This document shows, in pieces, positions 36,345 to 45,649 of a stretch of 64,000 nt of DNA. This DNA comes from Aquilonibacter sp963820185 (GTDB lineage Bacteria > Vulcanimicrobiota > Vulcanimicrobiia > Vulcanimicrobiales > Vulcanimicrobiaceae): assembly GCA_963820185.1 (NCBI GenBank), contig CAWFYV010000005.1, positions 200,865 through 264,864 on the forward strand. Reading direction: 5' to 3'. The notes beneath the pieces are model-generated. The model made no database searches, was not told where the DNA came from, and saw only the letters and a program-made list of their open reading frames with translations. A program made the translations under genes and the position numbers. Each line of letters begins with the position of its first letter. Within the stretch, counting starts at the first letter, position 1.

Positions 36345-36533
36345 TTAGTGGTCGACGAACTTCGACGCTTCGTCGAGCGTCGGATCGAGGCGTAACGCTT
36401 CGAGCGCATACTTGCGCTCTTCGTGCCCACCCGGCACCTTCACGCGCACCACAATCTCGTGCGGATGCACTTCCTTGACGGTGCCTTCTTCTTTCGTCCC
36501 GTCTATAAAGACGCGATCCCCAACCTTTAGCAT
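36345..36533 (-). CDS. Small KOW/SH3-like protein
   Basis: The 62-residue protein is beta-rich and begins KVGDRVFIDGTKEEGTVKEV, similar in style to KOW or SH3-like nucleic-acid- or protein-binding domains, followed by an acidic/charged tail. AAGGAGAAAACG precedes the ATG on its strand. No specific family is recognised. It is convergent with the ThiS/MoaD-like gene. Confidence 0.6.
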   Translation of the reverse strand: MLKVGDRVFIDGTKEEGTVKEVHPHEIVVRVKVPGGHEERKYALEALRLDPTLDEASKFVDH

Positions 36534-36636
36534 CGTTTTCTCCTTACCAGCGACCGGTTACATAAGCTTTACCGCACATCCCTTGTTTTCGCTGCATCGC
36601 AACTGGGAAAGATACCGATAATATAAGTGGAGCGAG

Positions 36637-36978
36637 GTGATCCAGGTGGCTCTGTTTAGAGCACTCGTGCTATTCGCTGTTCTTTGCGCGGTTTCGACCA
36701 CCGAAAGCTTTGCGCAAACTACCCCCGTGTGGCAGACGCCGGCCGATGCGATCGCCGTGCTCAACACCGGCGGGAACGGTGATTTCACCTACGCACTCGT
36801 CCGCGACAGTTCGATGCGCAATCACAATACCTACTGCGTCACGGTTGGCGCGCACATCGGCAAACTGCGCGTCGTCGCGATCGGCCCCACCGGCATCGTG
36901 CTCTCGAACCACCGCGTCCTGCGCAACCTGGCCCAGAGCGCCGCGCCGGCCGCCACGATTGCCGTGACCGGCCAATAG
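36637..36978 (+). CDS. Small secreted protein, unknown
   Basis: The 113-residue protein starts at GTG 36637, with GGAG nearby. A signal peptide (ALVLFAVLCAVSTTESFAQ) precedes a mature domain with VWQTPADAIAVLNTGG, one Cys (NTYCVTVGAHIG) and an Ala-rich end. A TATAAG-like -10 lies at about 36619-36628 (GATAATATAAG). No family is recognised. Confidence 0.55.
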   Translation: MIQVALFRALVLFAVLCAVSTTESFAQTTPVWQTPADAIAVLNTGGNGDFTYALVRDSSMRNHNTYCVTVGAHIGKLRVVAIGPTGIVLSNHRVLRNLAQSAAPAATIAVTGQ

Positions 36979-37058
36979 GAATCGCTTGGGCCACCAAGCT
37001 GATTGGCGCGCCACATAAATGCGCATACTGAGGAGAGAACACCCATTCGCTGGGGGAC

Positions 37059-38768
37059 GTGCGTTTGTCGAGGACCGTCGCTAACCGCGACCAGGAGCGG
37101 CTCACACTGCTTGTGCGAGCCGGAGATATCTTTCATCTGTCGCTGGATGTCACGGAGACGCTCAACAACGTCGCCCGGCTCGCCGTTGACTCATTTGCCG
37201 ACCTGTGCCTTTTCGATCTGCTCGACGAGCGCTCCGACCGCCTCTTCGTCACCGCCGCCGCCCACCGCGATCCGCGCCGCGAAGAAACCCTCGCCGGGAT
37301 CGGAAGCGCGCTCTACATCGAAGAGTTCGGCGTGCATCCGGTCGTGCGGGTAACGCAGACCGGCGAGCCCTTCTTTCTCCCGCACATCGACGAGCAGACT
37401 TTGATGCAACACGCCGCGTCGCGGGAGCACGAGCTGTACATGCGGCGCTTGGGGTATCGTTCGAAGATCGTGGTGCCGGTCGTCGCGCAAGGTCGCATCT
37501 TCGGCGCGCTCACCTTTGTCCGCACCAAGGAAGACAACGAATTCGACGAGCGCGATCTGTCGTTCGCAATCGAGCTTGGCCGCCGCGCGGGCCTGGCCGT
37601 CGCCAACGCCAAACAGTACCATCGCGAACAGTATGTCGCCGAAACGTTGCAACGCTCGCTTTTGCCGCGGCGCTTCCCCTCGCGCGAGGGCCTCGAGCTC
37701 AGCGCGCATTACCGCCCCGGCTCGACCGAGTCCGACATCGGCGGTGACTGGTATGACGCGTTCGAGAACTGGAGCGGCGAGATCGTGGTCAGCATCGGCG
37801 ACGTCACCGGCAAGGGCGTCGACGCCGCACGCGTGATGGTGCTGATGCGACAAGCGATCCGCGTTGCGGCGCTCGACTTCGCGGATCCGCGGCGAATCGC
37901 CGATGTCTGCAACCGGCTGCTGCTCACCGAAGGCGAGGAGCGCTTATGCAGCGCTTTTATCGGCGTGATCGATCCCGACACGCAAGTCTTGCGCTATGTC
38001 TCCGCCGGCCACGCGCCGCCGCTGCTTCGCCTGCCGGACAAAACGGTGCTGCAACTCAAAGCGCCGGGCGCGCCGCTTGGCGCATTCTGGGGCGTAGACT
38101 TCGAACTGCACGAGCAGCCCTGCCCGGATCGCAGCATGCTCGTGCTCTACACCGACGGCGTGCTCGAAGCATCGCGCGACGTCGTCGCCGGCGAAAAGAT
38201 GCTTGAGGCCGTCCTTGCCAGCGACGCGGTATTGCACGCGGCAAATGCGGCGGAATTCATCGAACGCGCGATCGCCTATCAAGCACCGCACGACGATATC
38301 GCGATCCTGGCGGTGAACTTCGCAACCAACGCGCTGCGTTGGCAGTTCGAGGCGGACGATGCGCGATCGGCCTACGCGATGCGCGAGGAATTCTTTCGCA
38401 GCATCTTGACCCTGTGCGAAGTCGACGACGCAGAGCTTGCGACATGCGGGGTCATCTTCTCTGAACTGATCGGCAACGCCGTACGCCATGCGCCTGGCCC
38501 GCTGAGCGTGTCCCTCGAGCTTCGCGAGAAATCGCTGCTCTTGCACGTGATCGACAAAGGCCCCGGCTTTGCGTTTCGGCCCGAACTTCCGGCGAATATT
38601 TGGGCCGAGTCGGGACGCGGGCTCTATCTCATTTCGGAACTCGCGCACGACGTCGAGGTCGAACGCGTGCCCGGCCTCGGGAGCCACGTGATCGTGACGC
38701 TACCGGTCACCTGCACGCAGCGAGAAACGCCTCGACCCACTCGATACGGCTACGCCGTTAGCGTCTGA
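37059..38768 (+). CDS. GAF - PP2C (SpoIIE) phosphatase - HATPase regulator
   Basis: The 569-residue protein has a GAF sensor domain (about 20-190), a PP2C-type SpoIIE phosphatase domain (about 210-415) with GGDWYDAF, IGDVTGKGVDAARVM, YVSAGHAPPLL and LYTDGVLEA metal-site motifs, and a C-terminal GHKL/HATPase_c domain (about 430-560) with FSELIGNAVRHA and VIDKGPGF. This is the RsbU/RsbW fusion architecture used in partner-switching control of alternative sigma factors. No anti-anti-sigma factor is adjacent, so its STAS partner lies elsewhere. Start GTG 37059 follows a G-rich stretch. Confidence 0.9.
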   Translation: MRLSRTVANRDQERLTLLVRAGDIFHLSLDVTETLNNVARLAVDSFADLCLFDLLDERSDRLFVTAAAHRDPRREETLAGIGSALYIEEFGVHPVVRVTQTGEPFFLPHIDEQTLMQHAASREHELYMRRLGYRSKIVVPVVAQGRIFGALTFVRTKEDNEFDERDLSFAIELGRRAGLAVANAKQYHREQYVAETLQRSLLPRRFPSREGLELSAHYRPGSTESDIGGDWYDAFENWSGEIVVSIGDVTGKGVDAARVMVLMRQAIRVAALDFADPRRIADVCNRLLLTEGEERLCSAFIGVIDPDTQVLRYVSAGHAPPLLRLPDKTVLQLKAPGAPLGAFWGVDFELHEQPCPDRSMLVLYTDGVLEASRDVVAGEKMLEAVLASDAVLHAANAAEFIERAIAYQAPHDDIAILAVNFATNALRWQFEADDARSAYAMREEFFRSILTLCEVDDAELATCGVIFSELIGNAVRHAPGPLSVSLELREKSLLLHVIDKGPGFAFRPELPANIWAESGRGLYLISELAHDVEVERVPGLGSHVIVTLPVTCTQRETPRPTRYGYAVSV

Positions 38769-38773
38769 CGCTA

Positions 38774-39382
38774 TTGTCCCTCATCCTCTCCGGCAAACAC
38801 GTGCGTCTCGAACCGTTAGATCGCAGCCATATTACCGCGCTCGCGGATGCGAGCCGCGACGATTCGGGTCTCTACGCGATGAGCTTTGTACCACAGGGCG
38901 ACGCGGCGATGCGTGCGTACGTGGAGACGGCGCTCGCCTGGGCGCAAGCCGGGCACGCGGTCCCTTTTGTAACCGTACGCCAACGTGACGGCGCGGTGCT
39001 CGGCTCGACCCGCTTCTTCGACCTCCAACGTTGGGCGTGGCCGGCGGACCATCCGCAGACCAACGCCTTTGATACGGGCGAGATCGGCTACACCTGGTTG
39101 AGCGCGGCGGCGATGCGCAGCGCGGCCAATACCGAAGCAAAGCTGTTGATGCTCACGCAGGCCTTCGAAACGTGGGGCATGCGCTCCGTGAGCTTTCATA
39201 CCGACGCACGCAACGCGCGGTCGCGCGCGGCGATCGAGCGCATCGGTGCGCGGTTCGAAGGCATCTTGCGCGCGCACCGTTTGGCAACCGATTTCTCATC
39301 TCGTGACTCGGCGCGTTATTCCATAATTGCAAACGAGTGGCCCAATGTAAAAGCGCACCTTGCCGCATTTTTGGCACGTTGA
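38774..39382 (+). CDS. GNAT acetyltransferase, RimJ/RimL-like
   Basis: The 202-residue protein starts at TTG 38774, six bases after the previous stop. It begins LILSGKHVRLEPLDRSHITAL, typical of RimJ/RimL-type Gcn5-related acetyltransferases, with IGYTWLSAAAMRSAANTEAK (acetyl-CoA side) and FHTDARNARSRAAIERIGARFEG. The substrate could be a protein N-terminus or a small molecule. It is probably co-transcribed with the phosphatase. Confidence 0.8.
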   Translation: MSLILSGKHVRLEPLDRSHITALADASRDDSGLYAMSFVPQGDAAMRAYVETALAWAQAGHAVPFVTVRQRDGAVLGSTRFFDLQRWAWPADHPQTNAFDTGEIGYTWLSAAAMRSAANTEAKLLMLTQAFETWGMRSVSFHTDARNARSRAAIERIGARFEGILRAHRLATDFSSRDSARYSIIANEWPNVKAHLAAFLAR

Positions 39383-39460
39383 TAAAACAGGTAGTGAAAT
39401 TAATATGCGCTTGTCTGCCCGCTAGGCCTAAAGACCTCTGATTACTTTTGCCCAGTCGGT

Positions 39461-39730
39461 ATGATGACGCAGGTTCGTTCGCGAATGAACGTTTTCATGA
39501 CGAACATCGAAGCTACGCTCAGCCCCGCCGAACGTGGCGTTTTGCAAAAACTTCTTGATGGCTTGCGCAACCAGGAGATCGCAAATAGGTTGCGGCTTTC
39601 CGATAAAACCGTGAAGAATCATATTTCACACATATTGCGCAAAACCGGCACATCGTCGCGGCTCGAGCTGACCATTAAGGTGTACAAGCAGCGCGAACGT
39701 GCGCTGCGACGCCGCGCCAGTCTCGCCTGA
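39461..39730 (+). CDS. Stand-alone LuxR-type HTH protein
   Basis: The 89-residue protein consists almost entirely of a LuxR/GerE helix-turn-helix (LSPAERGVLQKLLDGLRNQ, EIANRLRLSDKTVKNHISHI, LRKTGTSSRLELTIKVYKQ) with no receiver or PAS domain. Alternative ATG starts at 39464 and 39485 are possible. It could be a small regulator like GerE. Its target is unknown; it stands directly before a large lipoprotein gene. Confidence 0.8.
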   Translation: MMTQVRSRMNVFMTNIEATLSPAERGVLQKLLDGLRNQEIANRLRLSDKTVKNHISHILRKTGTSSRLELTIKVYKQRERALRRRASLA

Positions 39731-39770
39731 CCCGCAGGCCAAGGCTCGCTTCCTAGGCGAAGAGTGCCGA

Positions 39771-42084
39771 ATGCAATTACGGCTAGCGTGGGTGCTTTTT
39801 GTTCTCGGGGTCGTGGCCGCGGGCTGCGGCGGCGGTGGCGGTTCGCGGATCGTGCCCGTCGACCGGCGGCGGTTCCGCTCCGAACCAACCCGCCACCGCG
39901 AAAACAACCCACGCGAGCATTTCGCTCTACGTGCCGCCGGCAAATAAACAGAATACGCGCGGCAAACCGTTCTATATTTCACCGAATACGCAAGCGTTCG
40001 CGGTCTACGTCGAGGCCTATCCGTCGGTTGCGCCGACCGGCCTGCCGTCGCCGGCTCCCTCGGGTCTACAGATCTTTCCGGTCGCGACGCCAAGCCCGTG
40101 CGTTGTTGCAACCGGCGGTGGCTACACGTGCACGCTCACGGTTACCGCGCCGGTCGGCACGGATCTCTTCATCGTCGCCGCGCTCGACGGCCCGAGTCCA
40201 GGTCCGAGCACGGCGCCGCTCTCCGCATTCATCTCCGGACCCGTGACGGTCAGCCTGAGTCCATCGCCCGGGGCATCGCCGCTCGCTTTCACACTGAACG
40301 GCGTGGTGAATAGCGTCGCGGTCACGGTCGCGAGTCCCGACCCGAGCAACACACCCAACACGCAAGTCTTCACGGTTGGCGTGCCCACTGGGGCGCCGAT
40401 AGCCATCACCGCTTTAGATAGCAGCGGTAATCAGGTCATGAGTCCCGCCACGCAGCCGTTTTTCAATCCGATCGTGATTCAAGCGTCGCCTGCGGCCGAC
40501 GGCCTCACGCTTTCCCTCGTGACGACGTCCGCGTGCGGCAGCAGCGCATCAGGCGCAATCGCAACGATCGATTGTGCCGGCGATCTGGGCAACGTGCAAG
40601 TCACCTACGACGGTACGCCACGCCCCGATGCAAGCGATCATCTGATCGATGCATATGCGATCTATTCGACCGACGCGCCGAACCCGACGCCGTCACCGGC
40701 AAACTACGTGCTGGCGAGCAACATCGTCAATTATCCGCTTGCGACCGCACTCGACGTTTCCGGACCTGGTTATATGCTGCGCACCGCAACCGGCAAGTTC
40801 GTGTACATCGTCAATGCAATAAGCGGGTGGCAAATCGGGACATTCGATCCCTCGACGAACACGTCAACTGCGCCACTCCAAATGACAAGCGCCTCGGGTA
40901 TTATCAGCGCCGCGATTGCGCCCAACGGCGACATCTGGGTCGATGATAACGGCCCGCTCGACTGCTATCCGCAAACCGGCGGCACACCCAGTCCGAGCGG
41001 CCTCTATCCGGAAGTGCAGGGCAGCTCGCCGCCCGGCGGTGACGCGATCTATCCAACGGCAATCACGATCGACACCGCGGGAAACCTGTGGTACGCCGGC
41101 TACGACGACGTCAGCACACCGCAGATGTACGCCGGCTACTTCAACGTGTCATCGGGCTGCAGTTCGACGATTCCAAGTCCGATCGTCGCGCAATTCACCT
41201 TGAGCGGCGACACGGCTGACTACAACCCGACGCTCACTCCGGTCAGCAGCGGCGGTGTCGCGATGGGCACTGGAACGTACTATGCGGCCGGTCTGTATCT
41301 CATGACGACGAGTAGCACATCGCCGATTGCGATTATTCCGGCGGTGGCGAGCCCGCAACCGTTTAGCTACGGTGTTGCAGCTGACGGCGCGAATAACGTC
41401 TACGTCGGATACCAGCTGTACGGTGGAGGGACGACCGACATTGAAAAGCTCACCGCGGGCGCGCCGCCGCTCACCACACTCCTGATGCTCCCGCCCTCAC
41501 CCTCGGCGCCGTACCCGCAACCGTCGCCCACCGGCGGACTCAACGTCTTCTCGCCCAGCGGCGGCGCAGCCGATCGCGCGATGTACGCCGACAGCAATTA
41601 CGCTGCACTTGGGCTCGTCGAATCGATCGCGTCTTCACCGATGCCGATACTGGTCAGCCTGCCCAACACGGCCTTCGCGCTTGCGACGGCTTACAACAAC
41701 AACGGCGGCGAATACATTCTCAATACTGACGGCAGCGGCAATCTCAATCTGACGCGCGCACTCCCCACCAAGACCTGGTCGGTCGCGAACCTGAGCCTCA
41801 ACACCGGCTGCGGCGGCACCCTCGCGCTGCTCACCATCCTCGAGCGCGGCGACTCCGGCCCGTTCACGGTCACGATCCCATCGGCGAATGGCACCGCAAT
41901 CGTGTTCCCCGACGCCGATCATGACTTCTTGCTCAGTCTCACGAGCGGCACGGGCACGTTCCAGGCAACGGTGACGGACGCGAACGGGCGCACGCAGACG
42001 CCCACGATCACGGCGATGGGGAGCTCGTTCAACTGCGGCGCCCGACGCCGCCCGCATACCCGGCCACCGCATGGGGTACACTAA
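39771..42084 (+). CDS. Large lipoprotein with propeller-like repeats, +1 frameshift after the lipobox
   Basis: The ATG at 39771 opens a textbook lipoprotein signal (LRLAWVLFVLGVVAAGC, followed by Gly/Ser), but this frame soon fails. The rest of the protein (about 745 residues) is in the next frame, as if one C near 39846 were inserted (GGT TCG-C-GGA TCG TGC). The body contains Pro/Ser-rich linkers, Ig-like stretches, and several DNLW/GDIWV/NVYVGY segments like SMP-30 or Vgb-type beta-propellers. The C-terminal region contains repeated GTFQATVTDANG-style strands. Probably a surface-exposed lipoprotein of unknown role. Read literally from a later start at 39799, it would lack the signal. Confidence 0.7.
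42077..42082 (+). promoter_or_regulatory. TACACT -10 of a probable leaderless promoter
   Basis: TACACT ends six bases before the ATG at 42089 (TACACT-AAATCC-ATG), the same spacing as at 30647-30659. It overlaps the end of the upstream gene. Confidence 0.45.
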
Positions 42085-42088
42085 ATCC

Positions 42089-42460
42089 ATGAAACAGCTG
42101 TATCTTCTCGCGCTGGCACTCTTGCTGACCGCGGCGCCGGCAATGGCTCAGGACGCTCTGACGCAAAACGCGAACGAGCGTCAAGCGATTATGGAGCTGG
42201 AGTATCAACTCAATCAACCCGGCGTCCCGCCCGCACGCCAAACGCAACTTGAAACGCAGATCACGGCGATCGAGACACGGATCAATACGAACGGCCAACC
42301 GAATCTCGCCGTCCCCATCTATGGCACGTGCGACGCCGATCACGGCTTGATCTCGTATCTGCAAAATCAAAACACGACCAACATCGACTACCAACAGCAC
42401 GTCAACAACGACCGCGCCATCCACGATCTGAGCGCAATTCTCGCCGCCCGCGGCTGCTAG
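42089..42460 (+). CDS. Small secreted protein, unknown
   Basis: The 123-residue product starts at ATG 42089 with a signal peptide (QLYLLALALLLTAAPAMAQ). The mature part is alpha-helical and Gln/Asn-rich (LTQNANERQAIMELEYQLNQ, RQTQLETQITAIETRI), with two Cys (YGTCDADH and a C-terminal RGC). No family is recognised. It is tail-to-tail with 42466-42732. Confidence 0.6.
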   Translation: MKQLYLLALALLLTAAPAMAQDALTQNANERQAIMELEYQLNQPGVPPARQTQLETQITAIETRINTNGQPNLAVPIYGTCDADHGLISYLQNQNTTNIDYQQHVNNDRAIHDLSAILAARGC

Positions 42461-42465
42461 TAGTC

Positions 42466-42732
42466 CTACGGGCAGGTCACCGTAACGCCCGTGCCTTTGT
42501 GGCCTGCGCCGTCGCTGAGCGGAACCATCGTCGTCTTGATCGTGACGCCCTGGGCAATGTCCTTATTCTTGTCGACACAGACGAGCGAAGCGTTTCCATA
42601 TCCCGACGTCACGCCGTAGATGCCGCCTGCGATACGGAGATGCGAGTCAGCCAGCGCTCCGACAGTCGCCGCCGCCGCTGCGACAATAGCCAGAATTCCG
42701 GCGTGCATGAGTTTGCCTGTAATGTTTTTCAT
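42466..42732 (-). CDS. Small secreted protein, unknown
   Basis: The 88-residue product has a signal peptide (KLMHAGILAIVAAAAATVGALA) and a beta-rich mature domain with two Cys (SLVCVDKN and a final VTVTCP). The C-terminal Cys and the small size resemble its secreted neighbours, but no clear homology is seen. It ends five bases from the convergent 42089-42460 gene. Confidence 0.6.
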   Translation of the reverse strand: MKNITGKLMHAGILAIVAAAAATVGALADSHLRIAGGIYGVTSGYGNASLVCVDKNKDIAQGVTIKTTMVPLSDGAGHKGTGVTVTCP

Positions 42733-42840
42733 GCACGTGGCCTACTTGCTTGCCACGTTCACCACCTGCGATTCGGTATGCCGAAGGGCTGAAACACCGG
42801 GAGGCGCCCCGCCGTAGGTGCCCGTAGAATGCGTAACACG

Positions 42841-43725
42841 ATGAACGGCCCAGCCCGCACCTCGTTGGTGATGCTTGCCGCCCTAATGATCGCCATCCTC
42901 GGGCTGGCGGCATACAGCATCCGCGGAGCCGTCAGCGGCAATGTCTTCGGCGCCGGCGGCACCGGTGCAGAGTTCGCGGCGAAGACCTTCGCGCCGATCG
43001 CGGCCGGGACCACGCCGCGCGTTACGATCGACGATCCGAATTCCGGTGTCACGATCGGCGTGTCGGACGATGGCCGCGTGCACGTAAAAGACGACACGAC
43101 CTTCTCCGGGGTGACGCTGCGCAACGCACATGACTATCCGCAGCTGGCCGTGACGCAAGATTCCATCGGCGTACACATTGTGCGCCCCAGCTATCACGAA
43201 GGCTGGGGTATGTTCATCGGCGTCTCGTTCTCGCGCCAGCATTTTGAAGTGCAGGTGCCGGCCAGCGCTACCGTCATCGTCGATGAGTGCGCCAACGCCG
43301 AAGTCTCGGATCTAAAGAACGGTGCAACGATCAAAGCGCTCGATGGCCGCATCGAACTAGCACATGTCGAAGGTGCAGTCGTCGCGCACACCAACGACGG
43401 CCATGTTTTGGCAGACGGGGTCACGTCGCCGTCGCTCGATCTGAGCAGCAACGATGGCTGGATCGAAGTCCGCAATTTTACGGCAGTAGCTGGTGGCAAG
43501 TACAATTTTACGACCAACGACGGGCACATCATGGTCGCGCTCGGGCGCGGTTCCGACGTTACGGTCGACGCGTCGACCAATGACGGCAGCATGCGCGTCG
43601 ACGGCGTTCGCCAGCACAGCGATGGCGATCGCAAACAGCAAACCATTCGCGTCGGCAACGGCGCCGCAGCGATGCGCGTCCATTCCGACGACGGCTCGAT
43701 CACCATAACCACAACCGGGTCTTAA
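42841..43725 (+). CDS. DUF4097-type membrane-anchored beta-helix protein
   Basis: The 294-residue protein from the ATG at 42841 has an N-terminal transmembrane helix (SLVMLAALMIAILGLAAYSI) and a repetitive beta-structure with SNDGWIEVRN, TTNDGHIMVAL, STNDGSMRVDG and SDDGSITITTTG, the DG-x-(I/V) strand repeats of DUF4097 adhesin-like domains. An ATG at 42829 would add four residues. A TAGAAT lies ten bases before 42841. Function unknown. Confidence 0.75.
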   Translation: MNGPARTSLVMLAALMIAILGLAAYSIRGAVSGNVFGAGGTGAEFAAKTFAPIAAGTTPRVTIDDPNSGVTIGVSDDGRVHVKDDTTFSGVTLRNAHDYPQLAVTQDSIGVHIVRPSYHEGWGMFIGVSFSRQHFEVQVPASATVIVDECANAEVSDLKNGATIKALDGRIELAHVEGAVVAHTNDGHVLADGVTSPSLDLSSNDGWIEVRNFTAVAGGKYNFTTNDGHIMVALGRGSDVTVDASTNDGSMRVDGVRQHSDGDRKQQTIRVGNGAAAMRVHSDDGSITITTTGS

Positions 43726-43729
43726 CCCG

Positions 43730-43766
43730 CTTGTCATCCCGAGCGTAGCGAAGCGTAGTCGAGGGA
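43730..43766. repeat. 37-bp repeat (copy 5), intergenic
   Basis: A full unit from GTCATCCCGAGCG to CGTAGTCGAGGGA, five bases after the DUF4097 gene and followed by ACAAAAGGCCC. It occupies part of the gap before the next secreted-protein gene. Confidence 0.9.
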
Positions 43767-43851
43767 CAAAAGGCCCACCGGTCCGGGGAACTTCGAAGGC
43801 GTGCCGAACCGTTCTTTCGGTAGTAGTTTCGCTGGTAGAAGGGGGCTTTTG

Positions 43852-44235
43852 ATGCCTAGATCTTTATTCGGTATCTTTTTTGCATTCTTTGCCGTTGCGG
43901 CGCTGACGGTCAGCGCAGATGCAGCCCAAGCATCGATCAACTTCACGAACGCGTCGACAAACTGCGCCTGGATCACGATATACGGAAGGGCGAGCGCCAT
44001 TGGCCCGTGGTCGATCGTCAGCGGCGACCGCCCGAGAAACGTAAAGCCCGGGGAGCGGTTCCAGTTCAAATTCGGCGCGCGACCCGAGATCAAAGTTCGT
44101 GCGGAAGTCTACAAATCAGGATGCAATCACCCATTAGCGTCCGACTTCGAACGCAGCTTCGGAAATGTCGGCGGCATGGGCGTCGTGTTGAGAAATTCCG
44201 GCAGCGGCTTCAGCCTAAGTTCCGGTTGGCAGTAG
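43852..44235 (+). CDS. Small secreted protein of the CAWVT/RAEV paralogue family (member 2)
   Basis: The ATG at 43852 follows GGGGG by eight bases; 127 residues with a signal peptide (SLFGIFFAFFAVAALTVSADA). The mature part has STNCAWITIYGR, a WSIVSGDRPRNVKPGE strand, EIKVRAEVYKSGCN, and a C-terminal GVVLRNSGSGFSLSSGWQ. Motif order matches 28437-28904 and 45631-46020. An upstream in-frame GTG (43801) is less likely. Function unknown. Confidence 0.72.
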   Translation: MPRSLFGIFFAFFAVAALTVSADAAQASINFTNASTNCAWITIYGRASAIGPWSIVSGDRPRNVKPGERFQFKFGARPEIKVRAEVYKSGCNHPLASDFERSFGNVGGMGVVLRNSGSGFSLSSGWQ

Positions 44236-44246
44236 GAAGTTGCGCC

Positions 44247-44615
44247 ATGAAACGTACGCTGCTTCTGTCACTGTGTTTGCTCCTCGCGTCGACCAGCTAT
44301 GCCGTTTCAGCCAACGACGATATCACCGTGAAAAACGGCATGGATGAGCCGATCACCGTGTCCGGCATGGTCAGAGTGAAAAACAATGCTTCGTTTGGTA
44401 TAGGCGGGCGAGAACTGAGCCCGAATCAAACGGCCAACCTGCTTGTCGGGCTACCCGAATGGGTTACCAAGGGCTTTGGAAGTGTCGACATCTACGTCCA
44501 TATGGATCCAAAGCGACATGGTGGCTCCGCGGCAGGCTGCCGTACGTCTTCGGGACGGCCGGCAGCCTACGTGGTGCGTCGCATTCCAGTCTATTGGTGT
44601 CGTCTCGAGCGCTAA
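44247..44615 (+). CDS. Small secreted protein, unknown
   Basis: The 122-residue product has a signal peptide (RTLLLSLCLLLASTSYAVSA) and a mature domain with ITVKNGMDEPITVSGMVRVK and two Cys near the end (AAGCRTSS, VYWCRLER). It follows the CAWVT-family gene by 11 bases and may be co-transcribed. It lacks the CAWVT/RAEV core, so only a general similarity can be stated. Confidence 0.6.
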   Translation: MKRTLLLSLCLLLASTSYAVSANDDITVKNGMDEPITVSGMVRVKNNASFGIGGRELSPNQTANLLVGLPEWVTKGFGSVDIYVHMDPKRHGGSAAGCRTSSGRPAAYVVRRIPVYWCRLER

Positions 44616-44700
44616 CTCAGTTCGTTCAGACATTTTTCAGATTTTCATGTTCTTAACAACGTATCGTACTTCCACTTGATAACGAGGGTAAGAACGTCAT

Positions 44701-45510
44701 ATGTTTTTCAGACGCCCATACTCGTTTGCAGCCCTGGGGTCGGCAATTGCTGGGATTGCCGTCTTCGCACTCTCGTTTTTTTCGCAAGCGGTTCTTGCGC
44801 AGACAACACCCAAACCTACGATCGTGCTCGTCCATGGGGCCTGGGCTGACGCTTCCAGTTGGAATAGCGTGATCCCACTGCTGCAGAAGGCCGGCTTTAC
44901 CGTTTATGCGCCGCCGAATACATTGCGCGGTCTGTCGTCTGACGCTGCGGTCATCGCTACGTTCCTTAAATCGATTCCAGGACCAGTCGTGCTTGTCGGT
45001 CATTCGTATGGCGGAGCGGTAATCAGTGTCGCTTCCGCGACAAGTCCCAACGTCAAAGCCCTTGTTTATGTGGATGCCTTTGTACCGGAAGCCGGCGAGA
45101 GTCCGCAAAGCTTGCTGAGCAAATATCCGCCGCCGCCGAGTGACTTTCTTGTTTCGATCCCATTTGCGACGGGCGACGGCGCTGATCTCTACATTGCTCA
45201 GAAATACTATGGTCCTGTTTTCGCAACGGATGTACCGCCTGCAGTGTCAGCAGTCATGGCCGTCACGCAACGTCCACTTGCCGCCGCCGTGTTCAGTGAA
45301 AAGGCGCCGCAGAGCGAAGGCTGGAGAACCCTCCCTTCGTGGTACGTTCTGGGCGATGCCGATAACATGATTCCGCCTGCGCTGCAGCTGATGATGGCAA
45401 CGCGAGCGAAGTCGCACATTACGCACGTACCAGGCGGTAGCCATCCGAGCATGATTATGCACCCGCAAGCAACGGTCGATGCCATCTTCGCCGCCGCGGC
45501 GTCAACCTGA
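44701..45510 (+). CDS. Secreted alpha/beta hydrolase
   Basis: The 269-residue protein has a signal peptide (ending FFSQAVLAQ), the HGAW oxyanion region (IVLVHGAWADASSWNSVIP), nucleophile elbow GHSYGGAV, acid in GDADNMIPP, and the catalytic His in PGGSHPSMI. Resembles esterase/RutD-like alpha/beta hydrolases. Substrate unknown. Its base composition is visibly more AT-rich than the arg and respiratory genes, so recent acquisition is possible. Confidence 0.82.
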   Translation: MFFRRPYSFAALGSAIAGIAVFALSFFSQAVLAQTTPKPTIVLVHGAWADASSWNSVIPLLQKAGFTVYAPPNTLRGLSSDAAVIATFLKSIPGPVVLVGHSYGGAVISVASATSPNVKALVYVDAFVPEAGESPQSLLSKYPPPPSDFLVSIPFATGDGADLYIAQKYYGPVFATDVPPAVSAVMAVTQRPLAAAVFSEKAPQSEGWRTLPSWYVLGDADNMIPPALQLMMATRAKSHITHVPGGSHPSMIMHPQATVDAIFAAAAST

Positions 45511-45517
45511 AAGCGTA

Positions 45518-45649
45518 GTGCTAAGGATCACCCTCGACAAGATATTTCCGTTCGCACACATTTCCGATGCATTCAATTATCTGGAACGCGGCCACGCTAA
45601 AGGAAAAGTCGTCGTCGCGCTGTCGGATACTTATCGGATGGTGATGTAG
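45518..45649 (+). pseudogene. Fragment of the C-terminus of a zinc-type alcohol dehydrogenase/quinone oxidoreductase
   Basis: In frame +2 the 44 codons read ...LDKIFPFAHISDAFNYLERGHAKGKVVVALS..., quoted in part as AFNYLERGHAKGKVVVAL, before a TAG. The pattern AH-x-YLE-x-GHA-x-GKVVV is diagnostic of the end of MDR-family dehydrogenases. No N-terminal part is present, so this is a 5'-truncated remnant, overlapping the convergent secreted-protein gene. Confidence 0.65.
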
